A stretch of DNA of 64,000 nucleotides from Anaerocolumna sp. AGMB13020 (GCF_033100115.1 NZ_CP136910.1:4963001-5027000), one strand, 5' to 3'; positions 8,914-18,682 are shown, counted from the stretch's first letter. Translations and numbers: made by a program. Notes: generated from the letters alone by a model not told the origin.

Positions 8914-9034
8914 CAGGGTCTCCAGAAAGATTATTTTAATAAGATTAACCTTACTGGCACTTTCTATACTGTTAATAATATAGTATGAACTTTAGAGCAT
9001 TATGAGAGATAAATTAATATTGTATTAGAATAAA

Positions 9035-10243
9035 TTATTCTTTTATAGTCTGCTGTTTCATGGCACGCACTTTTAAAGAGAGTCCAAAGAGATTAATAAA
9101 ACCTTCAGCATCTTTATGATTGTATAGCTCTCCGGTGGTAAAGGAAGCAATGCTTTCATTGTAAAGTGAGTACTCTGAAGTAGTTCCCTGTTTAATAATA
9201 TTTCCTTTATAGAGTTTAAGTTTTACTTCACCGGTAACGTACTCCTGGGTTGAGTCTATGAAGGCCTGCAGAGCTTCTCTTAAAGGTGTAAACCATTTTC
9301 CTTCGTATACAACATCTGCATATTTATCGCCAATACCCTTTTTATAGGCCAGAGTATCCCTGTCTAAAATAAGCTCCTCTAAAGCAGTATGGGCTTCCAT
9401 TAAGATTGTTCCGCCAGGTGTTTCATATACACCGCGGGACTTCATGCCTACAACCCTGTTCTCAACGATATCTACAATACCTATTCCATGTTTTCCGCCA
9501 ATCTCATTAAGCGCTTCAATAATCTCTGAAGCCTTTAAAGCTTTGCCGTTTAAGGCGGCAGGTATTCCTTTTACAAAGGAGATGCTTACCGTTTCACCGG
9601 CATCAGGAGCTTTTTCAGGTGATACCCCAAGTACCAGAAGGTGGTCGTAGTCAGGAGCATTGGCAGGATCCTCAAGCTCTAAACCTTCATGGCTGATATG
9701 CCAGAGATTTCTGTCACGGCTGTAGCTGTTATCAGCGGAGAAAGGAAGATCGATACCGTGGTTTTTGCAATATTCAATTTCCTCTTCACGAGAGGAGATA
9801 TCCCAGATTCGCCAGGGAGCGATAATTTTAAGGTCAGGAGCCAAAGCTTTGATACCAAGTTCAAAGCGAACCTGGTCGTTACCCTTGCCGGTAGCACCAT
9901 GACAGATAGCGGTAGCATTCTCTATTCTTGCTATTTCAACAAGACGTTTTGCTATAACAGGTCTTGCCATGGAAGTGCCTAATAAATACTTATTTTCATA
10001 TACAGCACCGGCTTTTACACAGGGGATCACAAAATCATCTACAAATTCTTCTACCACGTCTTCAATGTAGAGCTTTACTGCACCGGAAGCTTTTGCTCTT
10101 TCCTCCAGGCCGTCAAGTTCGTTACCCTGTCCTACATCAATGCATACGCATACAACATCATAATCATAGTTCTCTTTTAACCAGGGTATAATTACTGTGG
10201 TGTCAAGACCTCCGGAATAAGCCAATATTACTTTCTCTTTCAT
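9035..10243 (-). CDS. argG: Argininosuccinate synthase
   Basis: Cytoplasmic ligase joining citrulline and aspartate with ATP to make argininosuccinate, the penultimate arginine step. The N-terminal PP-loop is AYSGGLDT (residues 8-15). Other family motifs are [15 protein letters not shown] and SREEEIEYC, and [19 protein letters not shown] in the substrate-binding region. The length of 402 residues is standard. ATG 10243 is preceded by AGGAGGAC. It is transcribed away from maf-argJBD, while the partner enzyme argH lies at 48-49 kb. Its promoter shares motifs with those of argJ and argH. Confidence 0.97.
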   Translation of the reverse strand: MKEKVILAYSGGLDTTVIIPWLKENYDYDVVCVCIDVGQGNELDGLEERAKASGAVKLYIEDVVEEFVDDFVIPCVKAGAVYENKYLLGTSMARPVIAKRLVEIARIENATAICHGATGKGNDQVRFELGIKALAPDLKIIAPWRIWDISSREEEIEYCKNHGIDLPFSADNSYSRDRNLWHISHEGLELEDPANAPDYDHLLVLGVSPEKAPDAGETVSISFVKGIPAALNGKALKASEIIEALNEIGGKHGIGIVDIVENRVVGMKSRGVYETPGGTILMEAHTALEELILDRDTLAYKKGIGDKYADVVYEGKWFTPLREALQAFIDSTQEYVTGEVKLKLYKGNIIKQGTTSEYSLYNESIASFTTGELYNHKDAEGFINLFGLSLKVRAMKQQTIKE

Positions 10244-10280
10244 TTATATGTCCTCCTGTTTTTTGAATTAAATTATTATA

Positions 10281-10309
10281 AATATACATCAAAATGTTAA
10301 ATTATGCAA
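10281..10309 (-). promoter_or_regulatory. argG promoter with candidate ArgR boxes
   Basis: On the minus strand TTGCAT (10309-10304), a 17-nt spacer and TATATT (10286-10281) form a promoter. TGCATAAT and TGTATATT start 20 bp apart. The same arrangement precedes argJ and argH. ArgR binding is inferred. Confidence 0.5.
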
Positions 10310-10371
10310 TAGTATTTTGAAGAAAAATATTTGAGTTTAGAAGATTGGTTTTTTAACATGGGGACGTTGAA

Positions 10372-10573
10372 TTGAAGAAAGCAGAAAGAACTCATGCTTC
10401 AATTCCAAGGCATAAGAAGTCCTAATTCTCTGAATATTTTGTGCTGGATATACTATAAAATAGATAACTCGCTTCGCTCAGACAATCTATTTTATAGTAT
10501 AGCACAAAATTTTCAGAGAAAAGGACTTCTAATGCCTTTCCATAGGCGCATTCCTTCTTTCTGCTTTCTTCAA
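10372..10573. repeat. Dispersed palindromic element, copy A (about 200 bp)
   Basis: A long imperfect inverted repeat. The outer 19-nt arms 10372-10390 and 10555-10573 are perfect complements. Inner arms include AAGGCATAAGAAGTCC (10407-10422) against GGACTTCTAATGCC (10523-10536), then TTCTCTGAA/TTCAGAGAA, ATTTTGTGCT/AGCACAAAAT, and TACTATAAAATAGAT/ATCTATTTTATAGTA around a CTCGCTTCGCTCAG tip. It lies in the argG-maf intergenic region. A related 130-bp copy is at 36687-36816. It contains no credible gene. Possible identities are a MITE-like element or a structured-RNA family. Confidence 0.75.
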
Positions 10574-10689
10574 CTCACCTGAAATTATGTGGAAGCATGG
10601 GAGATAATACTTATTTAATATAAGAATAAAAAATGTAAGAACTACGATAAGGATAAGGGCTTAAGAGAGTATTCGGTGAATGGATTGAA

Positions 10690-10718
10690 TGGACAAACCA
10701 TTGGGGCGATGATATAAT
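10690..10718 (+). promoter_or_regulatory. maf promoter
   Basis: TGGACA (10690-10695), a 17-nt spacer and perfect TATAAT (10713-10718), with an extended TG one base before the -10. It lies 57 bp upstream of maf. Confidence 0.65.
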
Positions 10719-10775
10719 TGGCAAAAAAAGTTACAATCTGAATAAATAAGATGAATCATCAGAAAAGAGGTTTCT

Positions 10776-11378
10776 ATGTATAAGATTATATTGGCATCCG
10801 GTTCGCCGAGAAGAAAAGAAATATTAGCACAGGCCGGGGTAGATTTTGAAGTAATCGTGAGCAATGTTTCAGAAGAGTCCGATGAGAAAGAGCCGGTAGC
10901 GCTGGTGGAAGAACTTGCTGCCATGAAGGCGACAGCTATTGAGCAGGAAATAACAGCAGATTATGGAAAAGTTCTTATATTAAGTGCTGATACACTTGTA
11001 TTTTTAGAGGGTGCACCATTGGGAAAACCAAAAGATAAAGAGGATGCATTCCAGATGTTGAGAAGCCTTTCCGGCAGAGCCCATGAAGTTTATACAGGTG
11101 TTTCTGTTATCATAAAGGAAGCAGAAGGAGAAAGAAAGCAATTGATCTTTCACCAGAGAAGCATTGTAAAGGTTGCAGAGTTAACAGATAATGAGATCGA
11201 TCATTATCTGGCAACGGGAGAAGCCTTTGATAAAGCCGGTGCCTATGGGATTCAGGGAAGCTTTGCTATTCATATTGAAGGGATTGAGGGTGAATATTAT
11301 AACATAGTAGGACTTCCTATTTCGAAAATATACCATGAACTTTTAAAGGAAGGAATTGATATCGTAAATAATTTTTAA
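10776..11378 (+). CDS. maf: Maf-family nucleoside triphosphate pyrophosphatase
   Basis: Cytoplasmic house-cleaning pyrophosphatase that hydrolyses non-canonical or damaged NTPs (dTTP/UTP class in Firmicutes) and is linked to septum control in Bacillus. The N-terminal signature is LASGSPRRKEIL (residues 6-17). The metal and substrate motifs are ILSADTLVFLEG and KPKDKEDAFQMLRSLSGRAHEVYTG, and the later GAYGIQG is typical. The length of 200 residues is normal. ATG 10776 is preceded by AAAGAGG. It sits between the argG promoter region and the argJ operator, with its own promoter. Confidence 0.93.
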   Translation: MYKIILASGSPRRKEILAQAGVDFEVIVSNVSEESDEKEPVALVEELAAMKATAIEQEITADYGKVLILSADTLVFLEGAPLGKPKDKEDAFQMLRSLSGRAHEVYTGVSVIIKEAEGERKQLIFHQRSIVKVAELTDNEIDHYLATGEAFDKAGAYGIQGSFAIHIEGIEGEYYNIVGLPISKIYHELLKEGIDIVNNF

Positions 11379-11386
11379 GTTGGGTA

Positions 11387-11425
11387 TTGCATAATAATTT
11401 ATGAAAGTGTATAATTATAAATCAG
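11387..11425 (+). promoter_or_regulatory. argJBD promoter with candidate ArgR operator
   Basis: TTGCAT (11387-11392), a 17-nt spacer and perfect TATAAT (11410-11415). TGCATAAT (from 11388) and TGTATAAT (from 11408) are 20 bp apart, and the first box (TGCATAATAATTTATG) is nearly palindromic like an ARG box. Two small hairpins follow in the leader (CAGGAA/TTCCTG, and ATGAAAGC 11447-11454 with GCTTTCAT 11463-11470). Confidence 0.5.
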
Positions 11426-11571
11426 TTACAGGAAATAATTCCTGAGATGAAAGCATTATGAAGCTTTCATATTTATATTATGCATTTATATTCTTCCAAC
11501 AGATTAAGCCGGGTAAGAAGAAAATGCTTAAGGACATCACATGGAAGAGATATGTGGGAATGGAGGAAGTC

Positions 11572-12792
11572 ATGGAAATTATTAAAGGAGGAGTAACAGC
11601 TCCCAAAGGATATAAAGCAGCGGGTATCTATGCAGGTATTAAAAAGAAGAAAAAAGATATGGCATTGGTATACAGTACGGTGCCTGCAAATGCTGCGGGA
11701 ACTTTCACCACGAACCTGGTCAAAGCAGCTCCGGTTATCTGGGATATGAAAATCATAGAAGAATATGGGAAAGCCCAGGCGGTTGTGTTAAACAGCGGTG
11801 TAGCCAATGCCTGTACCGGTGAGTTAGGAACCGAGAACAATGAAAAAATGGCTGTCTTTATGGCTGAAGAGCTAGGTCTTAAGAAAGAAGAAGTTTTAAC
11901 TGCCTCAACAGGTGTTATCGGTAAACAGCTTCCCATTGATATTATCGGTGAGGGCTGTAAACTTTTAATGTCTAACCTGGGAGATGAGATAGCATATGGT
12001 GATTTAGCGGCAGAAGCAATAATGACTACTGATACCTTTGCCAAGCAGTATGCAGTGGTCTTTGAAATTGACGGTATAACCGTTACCTTAGGAGGTATGG
12101 CAAAAGGCTCAGGAATGATTCATCCTAATATGGCGACCATGCTTGGAGTTATTACCACAGATCTTGCCATCAGCAGGGAGCTATTGTTAACTGCCATCAG
12201 AGAGGATGTTAAGGATAGTTTTAATATGGTGTCGGTTGACAGGGATACCTCTACGAATGACTCTCTCATTATTTTAGCCAATGGTCTTGCAGGTAATAAA
12301 GAACTCACAGCAACAGACAGTAACTATAAGATTTTTACGCAGGCACTTCGTAAGGTAACCACAGAATTATCTAAAATGATGGCATCAGATGGTGAAGGGG
12401 CTACCAAATTATTTGAATGTACGGTAAAGGGTGCCGACAGCAAAGACCAGGCAGTAATGTTAAGCAAATCCATTATAACCTCCAACCTTGTAAAGACTGC
12501 AGTATACGGAAATGATGCCAACTGGGGCCGAATCCTTTGTGCCATGGGATATGCGGGAGTAGCTTTTGACCCGGATAAAGTTGATCTTTTTATTGAAAGC
12601 TCTGCAGGTACGCTTAAACTCGTTGAAAATGGAATGGCAACTGATTACAGCGAAGAGACCGCCACTGAAATATTAAAGCAAAAGGAAGTGAAGGCCATTG
12701 CAGATATTAAGAGCGGCTCTTGTGAAGCCACAGCCTGGGGGTGTGATCTGACAGACGGTTACATCAGAATAAACGCAGATTACCGTTCATAA
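11572..12792 (+). CDS. argJ: Bifunctional glutamate N-acetyltransferase / ornithine acetyltransferase
   Basis: Transfers the acetyl group from N-acetylornithine to glutamate, recycling it in arginine synthesis. Some members also use acetyl-CoA. The precursor is self-cleaved at the nucleophilic Thr189 in GSGMIHPNMATMLG, giving alpha and beta chains. The N-terminus EIIKGGVTAPKGYKAAG and the C-terminal NADYRS are family-typical. I chose ATG 11572 because TGGAGGAAG precedes it and the resulting 406 residues match the family. A frame open from 11458 has no ribosome binding site. It is first gene of argJ-argB-argD. No argC, argF or carAB is in the window. Confidence 0.95.
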   Translation: MEIIKGGVTAPKGYKAAGIYAGIKKKKKDMALVYSTVPANAAGTFTTNLVKAAPVIWDMKIIEEYGKAQAVVLNSGVANACTGELGTENNEKMAVFMAEELGLKKEEVLTASTGVIGKQLPIDIIGEGCKLLMSNLGDEIAYGDLAAEAIMTTDTFAKQYAVVFEIDGITVTLGGMAKGSGMIHPNMATMLGVITTDLAISRELLLTAIREDVKDSFNMVSVDRDTSTNDSLIILANGLAGNKELTATDSNYKIFTQALRKVTTELSKMMASDGEGATKLFECTVKGADSKDQAVMLSKSIITSNLVKTAVYGNDANWGRILCAMGYAGVAFDPDKVDLFIESSAGTLKLVENGMATDYSEETATEILKQKEVKAIADIKSGSCEATAWGCDLTDGYIRINADYRS

Positions 12793-12922
12793 TATGTCCT
12801 GCAATATAACAGTAAGGGGATAGCATGTCCTGAAATAAATAATTGCGAACGTTATATCTCAGAGAAAACCTATCATAAAAACGAAAGCAAACAGAGGCTT
12901 TCATCAGAAAGGAATTATTCAT

Positions 12923-13825
12923 ATGGAACCCATGGATCAGATACTTATAAAAGCGCAGACTCTCATCGAAGCGCTTCCCTATATACAGAAATTCAATAAA
13001 AAGAAGGTTGTAGTTAAGTACGGCGGCAGTGCTATGCTTGATGAAGAGCTTCAATTAAATGTGATAAAGGATGTGGCCCTGCTGAAACTTATCGGAATGC
13101 AGCCCATTATCGTTCACGGTGGAGGAAAGGAAATTTCAAAGTGGGTGAGCCTGCTGGGACATGAATCCACTTTTGTAGAAGGTCTTCGTGTAACAGATGA
13201 GCAGACAATGGAAGTTGCAGAAATGGTGCTTGGTAAGGTAAATAAGAACCTGGTTCAGATGATTGAAAAGCTGGGAGTAAAAGCGGTTGGTATAACCGGT
13301 AAAGACGGCTCCACTCTGAAAGTGGAAAAGAGATTTGTAAATGGTCAGGACATCGGATATGTGGGAAATATTACAGAAGTTTCAGCTGACTTAATCAATA
13401 CCCTTATTGATAATAATTTCATACCGGTTATCGCTCCTATTGGTCTGGATGATAATTACCACGCTTACAACATCAATGCGGATGATGCGGCCTGTGCCGT
13501 GGCAACAGCTATTGGGGCGGAAAAACTGGCATTCCTTACAGATATAGAAGGCGTCTATACAGATCCGGCTGATAAAAATACCTTAATCTCTGTACTGACC
13601 CTTGAAAAAGCAGATGAACTTATTCAGGAGGGTTTTATAGGAGGCGGAATGCTCCCAAAACTAAAGAATTGTATCGATGCCGTAAGAGGCGGAGTATCCA
13701 GAGTACATATACTGGACGGAAGAATGGAACATTGCCTGCTTCTGGAGTTCTTTACCAACAGGGGAATAGGTACTGCAATTATTAACAATGAAAGTATTTT
13801 GTTTGAACATGAAATGGCGAAATAA
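12923..13825 (+). CDS. argB: Acetylglutamate kinase
   Basis: Phosphorylates N-acetylglutamate in the second step of arginine synthesis. It belongs to the amino acid kinase family. The nucleotide motif is [12 protein letters not shown] near the N-terminus, followed by [11 protein letters not shown] (substrate and phosphate binding), [10 protein letters not shown], and the C-terminal [14 protein letters not shown]. An N-terminal helix (about residues 1-20) precedes the kinase core; such a helix occurs in arginine-inhibited hexameric enzymes, so feedback inhibition is possible but unproven. The length is 300 residues. The start is supported by AGAAAGGA. It lies 130 bp after argJ without an obvious terminator. 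Confidence 0.96.
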   Translation: MEPMDQILIKAQTLIEALPYIQKFNKKKVVVKYGGSAMLDEELQLNVIKDVALLKLIGMQPIIVHGGGKEISKWVSLLGHESTFVEGLRVTDEQTMEVAEMVLGKVNKNLVQMIEKLGVKAVGITGKDGSTLKVEKRFVNGQDIGYVGNITEVSADLINTLIDNNFIPVIAPIGLDDNYHAYNINADDAACAVATAIGAEKLAFLTDIEGVYTDPADKNTLISVLTLEKADELIQEGFIGGGMLPKLKNCIDAVRGGVSRVHILDGRMEHCLLLEFFTNRGIGTAIINNESILFEHEMAK

Positions 13826-13914
13826 AACCGCACTCTCTTAACCAGATTTGTACCTGCAATATACTGGTACAAATTCAGATGTGCAAAATATTACATGCAG
13901 GAATGGAGGAAAAA

Positions 13915-15093
13915 ATGGAGGATTATATTAAGGAAGCTGAAGAACTGTTAATGCACACCTACTCCAGATATAAAATTATTCTGGACAGAGGAGAAGGCGT
14001 ATATCTGTATGATATCAACGGAAAGAGATACCTGGATTTCGGTGCCGGAATTGCAGTATTTGCTCTTGGCTACGGTAATGAAGAATATAATGCGGTATTA
14101 AAGAACCAAATTGATAAGCTGCTGCATACCTCGAATTATTTCTACAATGTACCGTCAATTACAGCAGCTGATAAGTTATCCAAAGCTTCTGGAATGGACA
14201 GAGTATTTTTTACCAACAGCGGAACAGAAGCCATTGAAGGCGCTATAAAGCTTGCCAGAAAATATTATTATAAGAAGCATGGCACAGGTGACAGTCAGAT
14301 AATAGCCCTGCATAATTCTTTTCACGGCAGGAGCATGGGAGCACTAGCTGTAACAGGACAGCCTAAATACAGAGAAGCTTTTGAACCACTGATTGGCGGA
14401 GTGGTATTTGCGGAACTGAATTCCATAGATGATATAAAGAATAAAATAAACGAAAAGACCTGCGCAATCCTACTGGAACCCATACAGGGAGAAGGTGGTG
14501 TAAATCCTGCCGATTCAGAGTATCTGCAATCTTTAAGGAAGCTCTGTGATGAAAAGGATATTCTTTTAATCTTTGATGAAATTCAATGCGGTATGGGAAG
14601 AACCGGTGAAATGTTTGCCTGGCAGGGGTATGGTGTAAAGCCAGATATTCTAACCAGTGCGAAGGCGCTAGGCTGCGGTGTTCCCGTCGGAGCTTTTGCA
14701 GCAAATGAAAAGGCAGCTTCTGCTTTTGAACCGGGAGATCACGGTACTACGTATGGTGGCAATCCCTTCACTGCGGCAGCTGTTAATGCGGTATTCGACC
14801 AGTATGAGAAGCTTGATCTGCTTCCTCATGTGAAGAAAGTATCCGCATATCTGGAAGAGAAACTTGAGGAACTGGTAAAGTCCTATGAGGGAATCAAAGA
14901 GAGACGAGGGAAGGGACTCTTACAGGGACTTGAGTTTCATTATCCGGTCAAAGAGATTATTACCAAAGCAATGGAGGAAAATCTGATACTCTTTTCAGCG
15001 GGCAGCAATGTAGTAAGATTTGTACCGCCTTTAATAATAACTAAAGAGCAGGTTGATGAGATGATTGATATCCTGAAAAAAATCATCGACTAA
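13915..15093 (+). CDS. argD: Acetylornithine aminotransferase
   Basis: Pyridoxal-phosphate class III aminotransferase converting N-acetylglutamate semialdehyde to N-acetylornithine. PLP contacts visible are FTNSGTEAIEGAIKLAR, HNSFHGRSMGALAVTG and LIFDEIQCGMGRTG. The Schiff-base lysine is Lys250 in TSAKALGCGVPVGAF. The C-terminal VVRFVPPLIITKEQVDE is typical. I chose ATG 13915 because GGAGGAAAAA lies just upstream; the frame runs back to 13879. It has 392 residues. It is last gene of argJBD, followed by a strong terminator. Confidence 0.95.
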   Translation: MEDYIKEAEELLMHTYSRYKIILDRGEGVYLYDINGKRYLDFGAGIAVFALGYGNEEYNAVLKNQIDKLLHTSNYFYNVPSITAADKLSKASGMDRVFFTNSGTEAIEGAIKLARKYYYKKHGTGDSQIIALHNSFHGRSMGALAVTGQPKYREAFEPLIGGVVFAELNSIDDIKNKINEKTCAILLEPIQGEGGVNPADSEYLQSLRKLCDEKDILLIFDEIQCGMGRTGEMFAWQGYGVKPDILTSAKALGCGVPVGAFAANEKAASAFEPGDHGTTYGGNPFTAAAVNAVFDQYEKLDLLPHVKKVSAYLEEKLEELVKSYEGIKERRGKGLLQGLEFHYPVKEIITKAMEENLILFSAGSNVVRFVPPLIITKEQVDEMIDILKKIID

Positions 15094-15135
15094 TGTGTAA
15101 ATAACCCTATATCGGTAAAGACTAATAAATAGTAA

Positions 15136-15164
15136 AAAGGAGCTGTTGTAACAGTTCCTTTTTT
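15136..15164 (+). terminator. Terminator of argJBD
   Basis: AAAGGAGCTGTT pairs with AACAGTTCCTTT (one G-T pair) around a very small loop, followed by a T-run to 15164. It lies 43 bp after argD. Confidence 0.85.
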
Positions 15165-15232
15165 AAACGCTTCTGAAAAATTACTGTTTAGATAAAAAAG
15201 CAGAAGGGATATAGAAAGGAAAGATTAGCGAT

Positions 15233-15673
15233 ATGGGATTATTCGGATTCTTAATGGCGATTATTTCAGGTGCTCTTATGAGCATTCAAGGGGTATTTAA
15301 TACCGGTGTAACCAAACAGACAAGTGTATGGGTGGCTTCAAGCTTTGTTCAGTTTACTGCATTTATCGTCTGTATGCTTGCCTGGTATGTAACAGGACGT
15401 GAAGGGAGTTTTTCAGGACTGTTTAAAATCGATAGTAAATATATGCTTTTAGGAGGTGCCATCGGAGCCTTTATCACCTTTACCGTTATTAAGAGTGTTG
15501 GTACCCTTGGACCGGCAAAAGCAATTATGGTAATTGTCACCTCTCAGCTCATTGTAGCATATCTTATCGAACTTCTTGGAATCTTTGGAGCTGATAAAGT
15601 GGACTTTCAGTGGAGGAAGCTGATTGGTGTAATTCTTGTAATTGGTGGCATTTTAACCTTTAAATGGGAGTAA
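15233..15673 (+). CDS. DMT-superfamily small membrane protein (YdcZ/DUF606 type)
   Basis: A 146-residue integral membrane protein with four or five predicted helices, for example GFLMAIISGALMSIQGVFNTG at the N-terminus and LIGVILVIGGILTFKWE at the C-terminus. The N-terminal repeat with the QG-N motif and the half-size length fit the YdcZ/DUF606 branch of the drug/metabolite transporter superfamily. Members are thought to act as dimers of half-transporters. The substrate is unknown. The start ATG is preceded by GAAAGGAAAGA. It is an isolated gene between the argJBD terminator and the comEA promoter, so context adds no clue. Confidence 0.75.
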   Translation: MGLFGFLMAIISGALMSIQGVFNTGVTKQTSVWVASSFVQFTAFIVCMLAWYVTGREGSFSGLFKIDSKYMLLGGAIGAFITFTVIKSVGTLGPAKAIMVIVTSQLIVAYLIELLGIFGADKVDFQWRKLIGVILVIGGILTFKWE

Positions 15674-15716
15674 TTTTTACGATTTTCTTAAACTTTGATT
15701 CTTTTCAAAATATCTA

Positions 15717-15745
15717 TTGTAATCCAATTGGTAATTAGGTAGAAT
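15717..15745 (+). promoter_or_regulatory. comEA promoter
   Basis: TTGTAA (15717-15722), a 17-nt spacer and TAGAAT (15740-15745), about 60 bp before the comEA start. Confidence 0.55.
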
Positions 15746-15808
15746 GATAACATGCAAATGTATTGAGGATACAGTTTGTCGGGCCTTTCCTGAAAGGAAA
15801 GGTTTAAT

Positions 15809-16519
15809 ATGAAGGATAAAAAGTATATAAAAGCAGGTCTTATCGCTGTCTTTCTCATTCTGACCGGAGTTATCTACAGTTGTCAGAGAGCAGGAAGCAA
15901 TCAGCAGAACAGTACTCTAGGCACTCCGATTAATTTAGCAGAGAGCAGTTCACCAGAATCCCAAACAGACTTACAGGCAGAAACTCAGAAAGAAACAGGG
16001 GAAACTGCAGTAGAAATTCAGGAACAGGAGAGTGCTCCAGAGCAGGAAACACAGATTTATTATGTGCATTTATGCGGTGCTGTAAGGAATCCTGGAGTTT
16101 ATGAAGCTTCAAAAGATACCAGAGTATATGAGCTGGTCCTGTCAGCCGGAGGTTTTACAAAAGAGGCGGACGAGAATTACGTCAACCAGGCGGCAAATGT
16201 GGAAGATGGACAGCAGATATACATTCCTACAAGAGAAGAAGTACGAAAAGGTAACGAGAAGATTATCCTGACAGACAGAAATAGTGCCGGTTCAGATAAT
16301 GCAGGAGAAGATACCAATAAAACAGACAAAGTGAATATAAATACTGCAGCAAAAAGCGAGCTGTGTACCCTGCCCGGAATAGGCGAGGTCAAGGCCGCCA
16401 GTATCATAGACTATCGGACAAACCACGGTAAGTTTCAAAGTATTGAAGAGTTGAAGCAAATCGAAGGAATTAAAGATGCAGTTTATAATAAAATCAAGGA
16501 TATGATTGAAGTAAATTAG
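15809..16519 (+). CDS. comEA: ComEA-type DNA-binding protein (SLBB plus helix-hairpin-helix)
   Basis: Membrane-anchored DNA receptor of the uptake machinery. A single N-terminal transmembrane anchor (about residues 8-24) is followed by a Glu/Gln/Thr-rich linker (25-80). An SLBB domain (about 83-141, YYVHLCGAVRNPGVYE to QQIYIPT) comes next. The C-terminus is a helix-hairpin-helix DNA-binding domain (about 174-236, VNINTAAKSELCTLPGIG and HGKFQSIEELKQIEGI). This order matches Bacillus ComEA. ATG 15809 has GAAAGGAAAGG upstream. It begins a same-strand cluster running to comEC, which encodes the channel it would feed. Natural competence in this organism is not shown by the sequence alone. Confidence 0.9.
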   Translation: MKDKKYIKAGLIAVFLILTGVIYSCQRAGSNQQNSTLGTPINLAESSSPESQTDLQAETQKETGETAVEIQEQESAPEQETQIYYVHLCGAVRNPGVYEASKDTRVYELVLSAGGFTKEADENYVNQAANVEDGQQIYIPTREEVRKGNEKIILTDRNSAGSDNAGEDTNKTDKVNINTAAKSELCTLPGIGEVKAASIIDYRTNHGKFQSIEELKQIEGIKDAVYNKIKDMIEVN

Positions 16520-16560
16520 GCATAAGCCTTTGGAAAATGTGATTGGAATAGGTGATAAGC

Positions 16561-17247
16561 GTGGGAAAAAAAGTACTTGTTGTTGATGATGAAAAATTAA
16601 TTGTAAAGGGAATCCGCTTCAGCCTTGAGCAGGATGGCATGGAAGTAGACTGTGCTTATGATGGGGAGGAAGCGCTGGAAGCAGCGAAGAAGAAGGAGTA
16701 TGATGTGGTTCTTTTAGATGTCATGCTGCCTGTTATGACTGGTTTTGAAGTATGCCAGCAGATCAGAGAGTTCTCCAATATGCCAATTATCATGCTGACA
16801 GCCAAAGGGGATGATATGGATAAGATTCTTGGTCTGGAATATGGAGCAGATGATTATATAACGAAACCCTTTAATATACTTGAAGTCAAGGCCAGAATAA
16901 AAGCCATTATGCGCCGCAGCACCAAGCAGAATGCAGAAGTTCAGGCGAAGGTGGTAGTATTTGGCGATTTAAAGATAGACTGTGAGAGCAGAAGGGTATA
17001 TGTAAATAACAAAGAAGTAAATTTAACTGCAAAAGAGTTTGATTTGCTGGAGCTATTAATCTTCAATCCCAACAAAGTCTACAGCAGGGAAAACTTACTG
17101 AATACCGTATGGGGATACGATTATCCCGGAGATGTCAGAACAGTGGATGTGCATATTAGAAGACTTCGTGAGAAGATAGAGGATAATCCAAGCGAACCTA
17201 AATATGTACATACAAAATGGGGTGTTGGCTATTTTTTCCAAAATTAA
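16561..17247 (+). CDS. OmpR/PhoB-family response regulator
   Basis: Two-component transcription regulator. The receiver domain (about residues 1-118) has acidic residues in VVDDE, phospho-acceptor Asp53 (VVLLDVMLP) and conserved Lys in YITKPF. The C-terminal winged helix (about 130-228) shows LTAKEFDLLELLIFNPNKVYSR and the recognition helix VRTVDVHIRRLREKIE. I favour GTG 16561, with AGGTGA five bases upstream; GTG 16552 would add three residues. The coding region overlaps the start of the kinase frame, indicating translational coupling. Targets are unknown. The position between comEA and comEC is notable. Confidence 0.92.
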   Translation: MGKKVLVVDDEKLIVKGIRFSLEQDGMEVDCAYDGEEALEAAKKKEYDVVLLDVMLPVMTGFEVCQQIREFSNMPIIMLTAKGDDMDKILGLEYGADDYITKPFNILEVKARIKAIMRRSTKQNAEVQAKVVVFGDLKIDCESRRVYVNNKEVNLTAKEFDLLELLIFNPNKVYSRENLLNTVWGYDYPGDVRTVDVHIRRLREKIEDNPSEPKYVHTKWGVGYFFQN

Positions 17248-18682
17248 AGAAAAATTATGGTTTATCAAGAGCATGAGAGTGCATGCACTTCTTGCACTAT
17301 TTATTATAGGAGTTATCCCTTTATTGTTCTTCTCCTGGGAAATCTTAAATACCTATGACAAGACCGCATTGGAGCAAAAGAAATCTGAAATGCAGAGTCA
17401 GGGCAGTTCTTTGGCGAATCTGTTGACGTCTTCCGGTTATCTGGCAGATTCTACACTGGCAGAAGTAAATACAGAGATATTGCGCATTGCAAGCCTCTAT
17501 GAAGGCCGTATCATGGTAATTGACAGTAAACTTAATATATTAAAGGACACCTACGGAATAGAAGATGGCAATATCATTATTTCAGAAGATGTAATTAAAT
17601 GCCTTAAAAGCAGCAATAGCATCTACCGCAGCAATGGCGATTATTATATAGAAATGATAGTGCCTATCACCTATTCCTCTGCCAAAGAGAATACAGCCTC
17701 TAAGGAAAGCGTAGGTGTTGTTTTGATGAACTTTTCTACGAAAAATGTTCAGAGTATTCATACGATACTGTATAGAAAAACTACGGTTCTCTTTGTTACG
17801 ACTATCATATTAATTCTGGTATATGCATTTTTTTATTCCGGCGTATTTACGAAACCTTTCCTGAACTTAAAAAAAGCAATCGGACACCTGACAGAAGGTT
17901 ATATGGATGATGAAGTTAAGGTGGACGGATTTTATGAGGTGCAGCAGATTTCCCAGTCCTTGAATCAGATGCTTCAAAGAATCAAGAACCTCGAAAATTC
18001 CAGACAGGAATTTGTATCTAATGTATCCCACGAATTGAAGACTCCTTTAACTTCTGTAAAGGTTCTGGCTGATTCCCTCCTGATGCAGGAAGGTGCATCA
18101 GAAGAATTGTATAAGGAATTTCTGGTGGATATTGCAGAAGAGATAGAGCGGGAGAATAAGATTATCAATGATCTGCTGGCCCTTGTCAAACTTGATAAAG
18201 CTGCCAGTGATATGAATATCAATGCGATTAAAATCAATGACCTGCTGGAAGTGGTATTAAAGCGGCTTCGCCCAATTGCAAAGAATAGTAATATTGAGTT
18301 GATTTATGAGAGCTATCGTCCGGTAATTGCCGAAGTGGATGAAGTGAAATTATCCCTGGCATTCTCTAATCTCATTGAGAATGCAGTAAAGTACAATGTG
18401 GAAGATGGCTGGGTAAGAGTATCCTTAAATGCTGACCATAAATATTTCTATGTAAAAGTGTCAGACTCGGGAATCGGAATTCCGGAGGAAGCTCAGGACT
18501 CTATTTTTGACCGTTTCTATCGTGTGGACAAGGCAAGGTCAAGAGGTACCGGTGGTACCGGATTAGGACTTGCGATTACAAAAAATGCTGTCCATATGCA
18601 TAAGGGTGCCATTAAGGTCTATAGCAAAGAAAATGAAGGTACTACCTTTACTGTACGTATTCCAATAAATTATATTGCATAA
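17204..18682 (+). CDS. Two-component sensor histidine kinase
   Basis: Membrane sensor kinase partnered with the preceding regulator. Two transmembrane helices (VHALLALFIIGVIPLLFF near the N-terminus and TTVLFVTTIILILVYAFF) bracket an extracytoplasmic sensor domain of about 150 residues. HAMP follows, then the H-box NVSHELKTPLTS (autophosphorylated His), N-box NLIENAVKYN, G1 DSGIGIPEE and G2 GTGLGLAI. The start is uncertain. ATG 17204 lies inside the regulator gene, and GTG 17222, TTG 17225 and ATG 17273 are in the same frame; none has a strong ribosome binding site, and translation is probably coupled to the regulator's termination. The ligand is unknown. Confidence 0.9.
   Translation: MYIQNGVLAIFSKIKEKLWFIKSMRVHALLALFIIGVIPLLFFSWEILNTYDKTALEQKKSEMQSQGSSLANLLTSSGYLADSTLAEVNTEILRIASLYEGRIMVIDSKLNILKDTYGIEDGNIIISEDVIKCLKSSNSIYRSNGDYYIEMIVPITYSSAKENTASKESVGVVLMNFSTKNVQSIHTILYRKTTVLFVTTIILILVYAFFYSGVFTKPFLNLKKAIGHLTEGYMDDEVKVDGFYEVQQISQSLNQMLQRIKNLENSRQEFVSNVSHELKTPLTSVKVLADSLLMQEGASEELYKEFLVDIAEEIERENKIINDLLALVKLDKAASDMNINAIKINDLLEVVLKRLRPIAKNSNIELIYESYRPVIAEVDEVKLSLAFSNLIENAVKYNVEDGWVRVSLNADHKYFYVKVSDSGIGIPEEAQDSIFDRFYRVDKARSRGTGGTGLGLAITKNAVHMHKGAIKVYSKENEGTTFTVRIPINYIA

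Noticed and set aside
9689..9982. Plus-strand open frames inside argG (9444-10191)
   Set aside because: They are antisense to a full-length conserved enzyme gene, lack good ribosome binding sites and have no recognisable domains.
10394..10582. 62-codon plus-strand frame within the argG-maf gap
   Set aside because: It lies entirely inside the palindromic repeat element, and its sequence is explained by the inverted repeat rather than coding selection.
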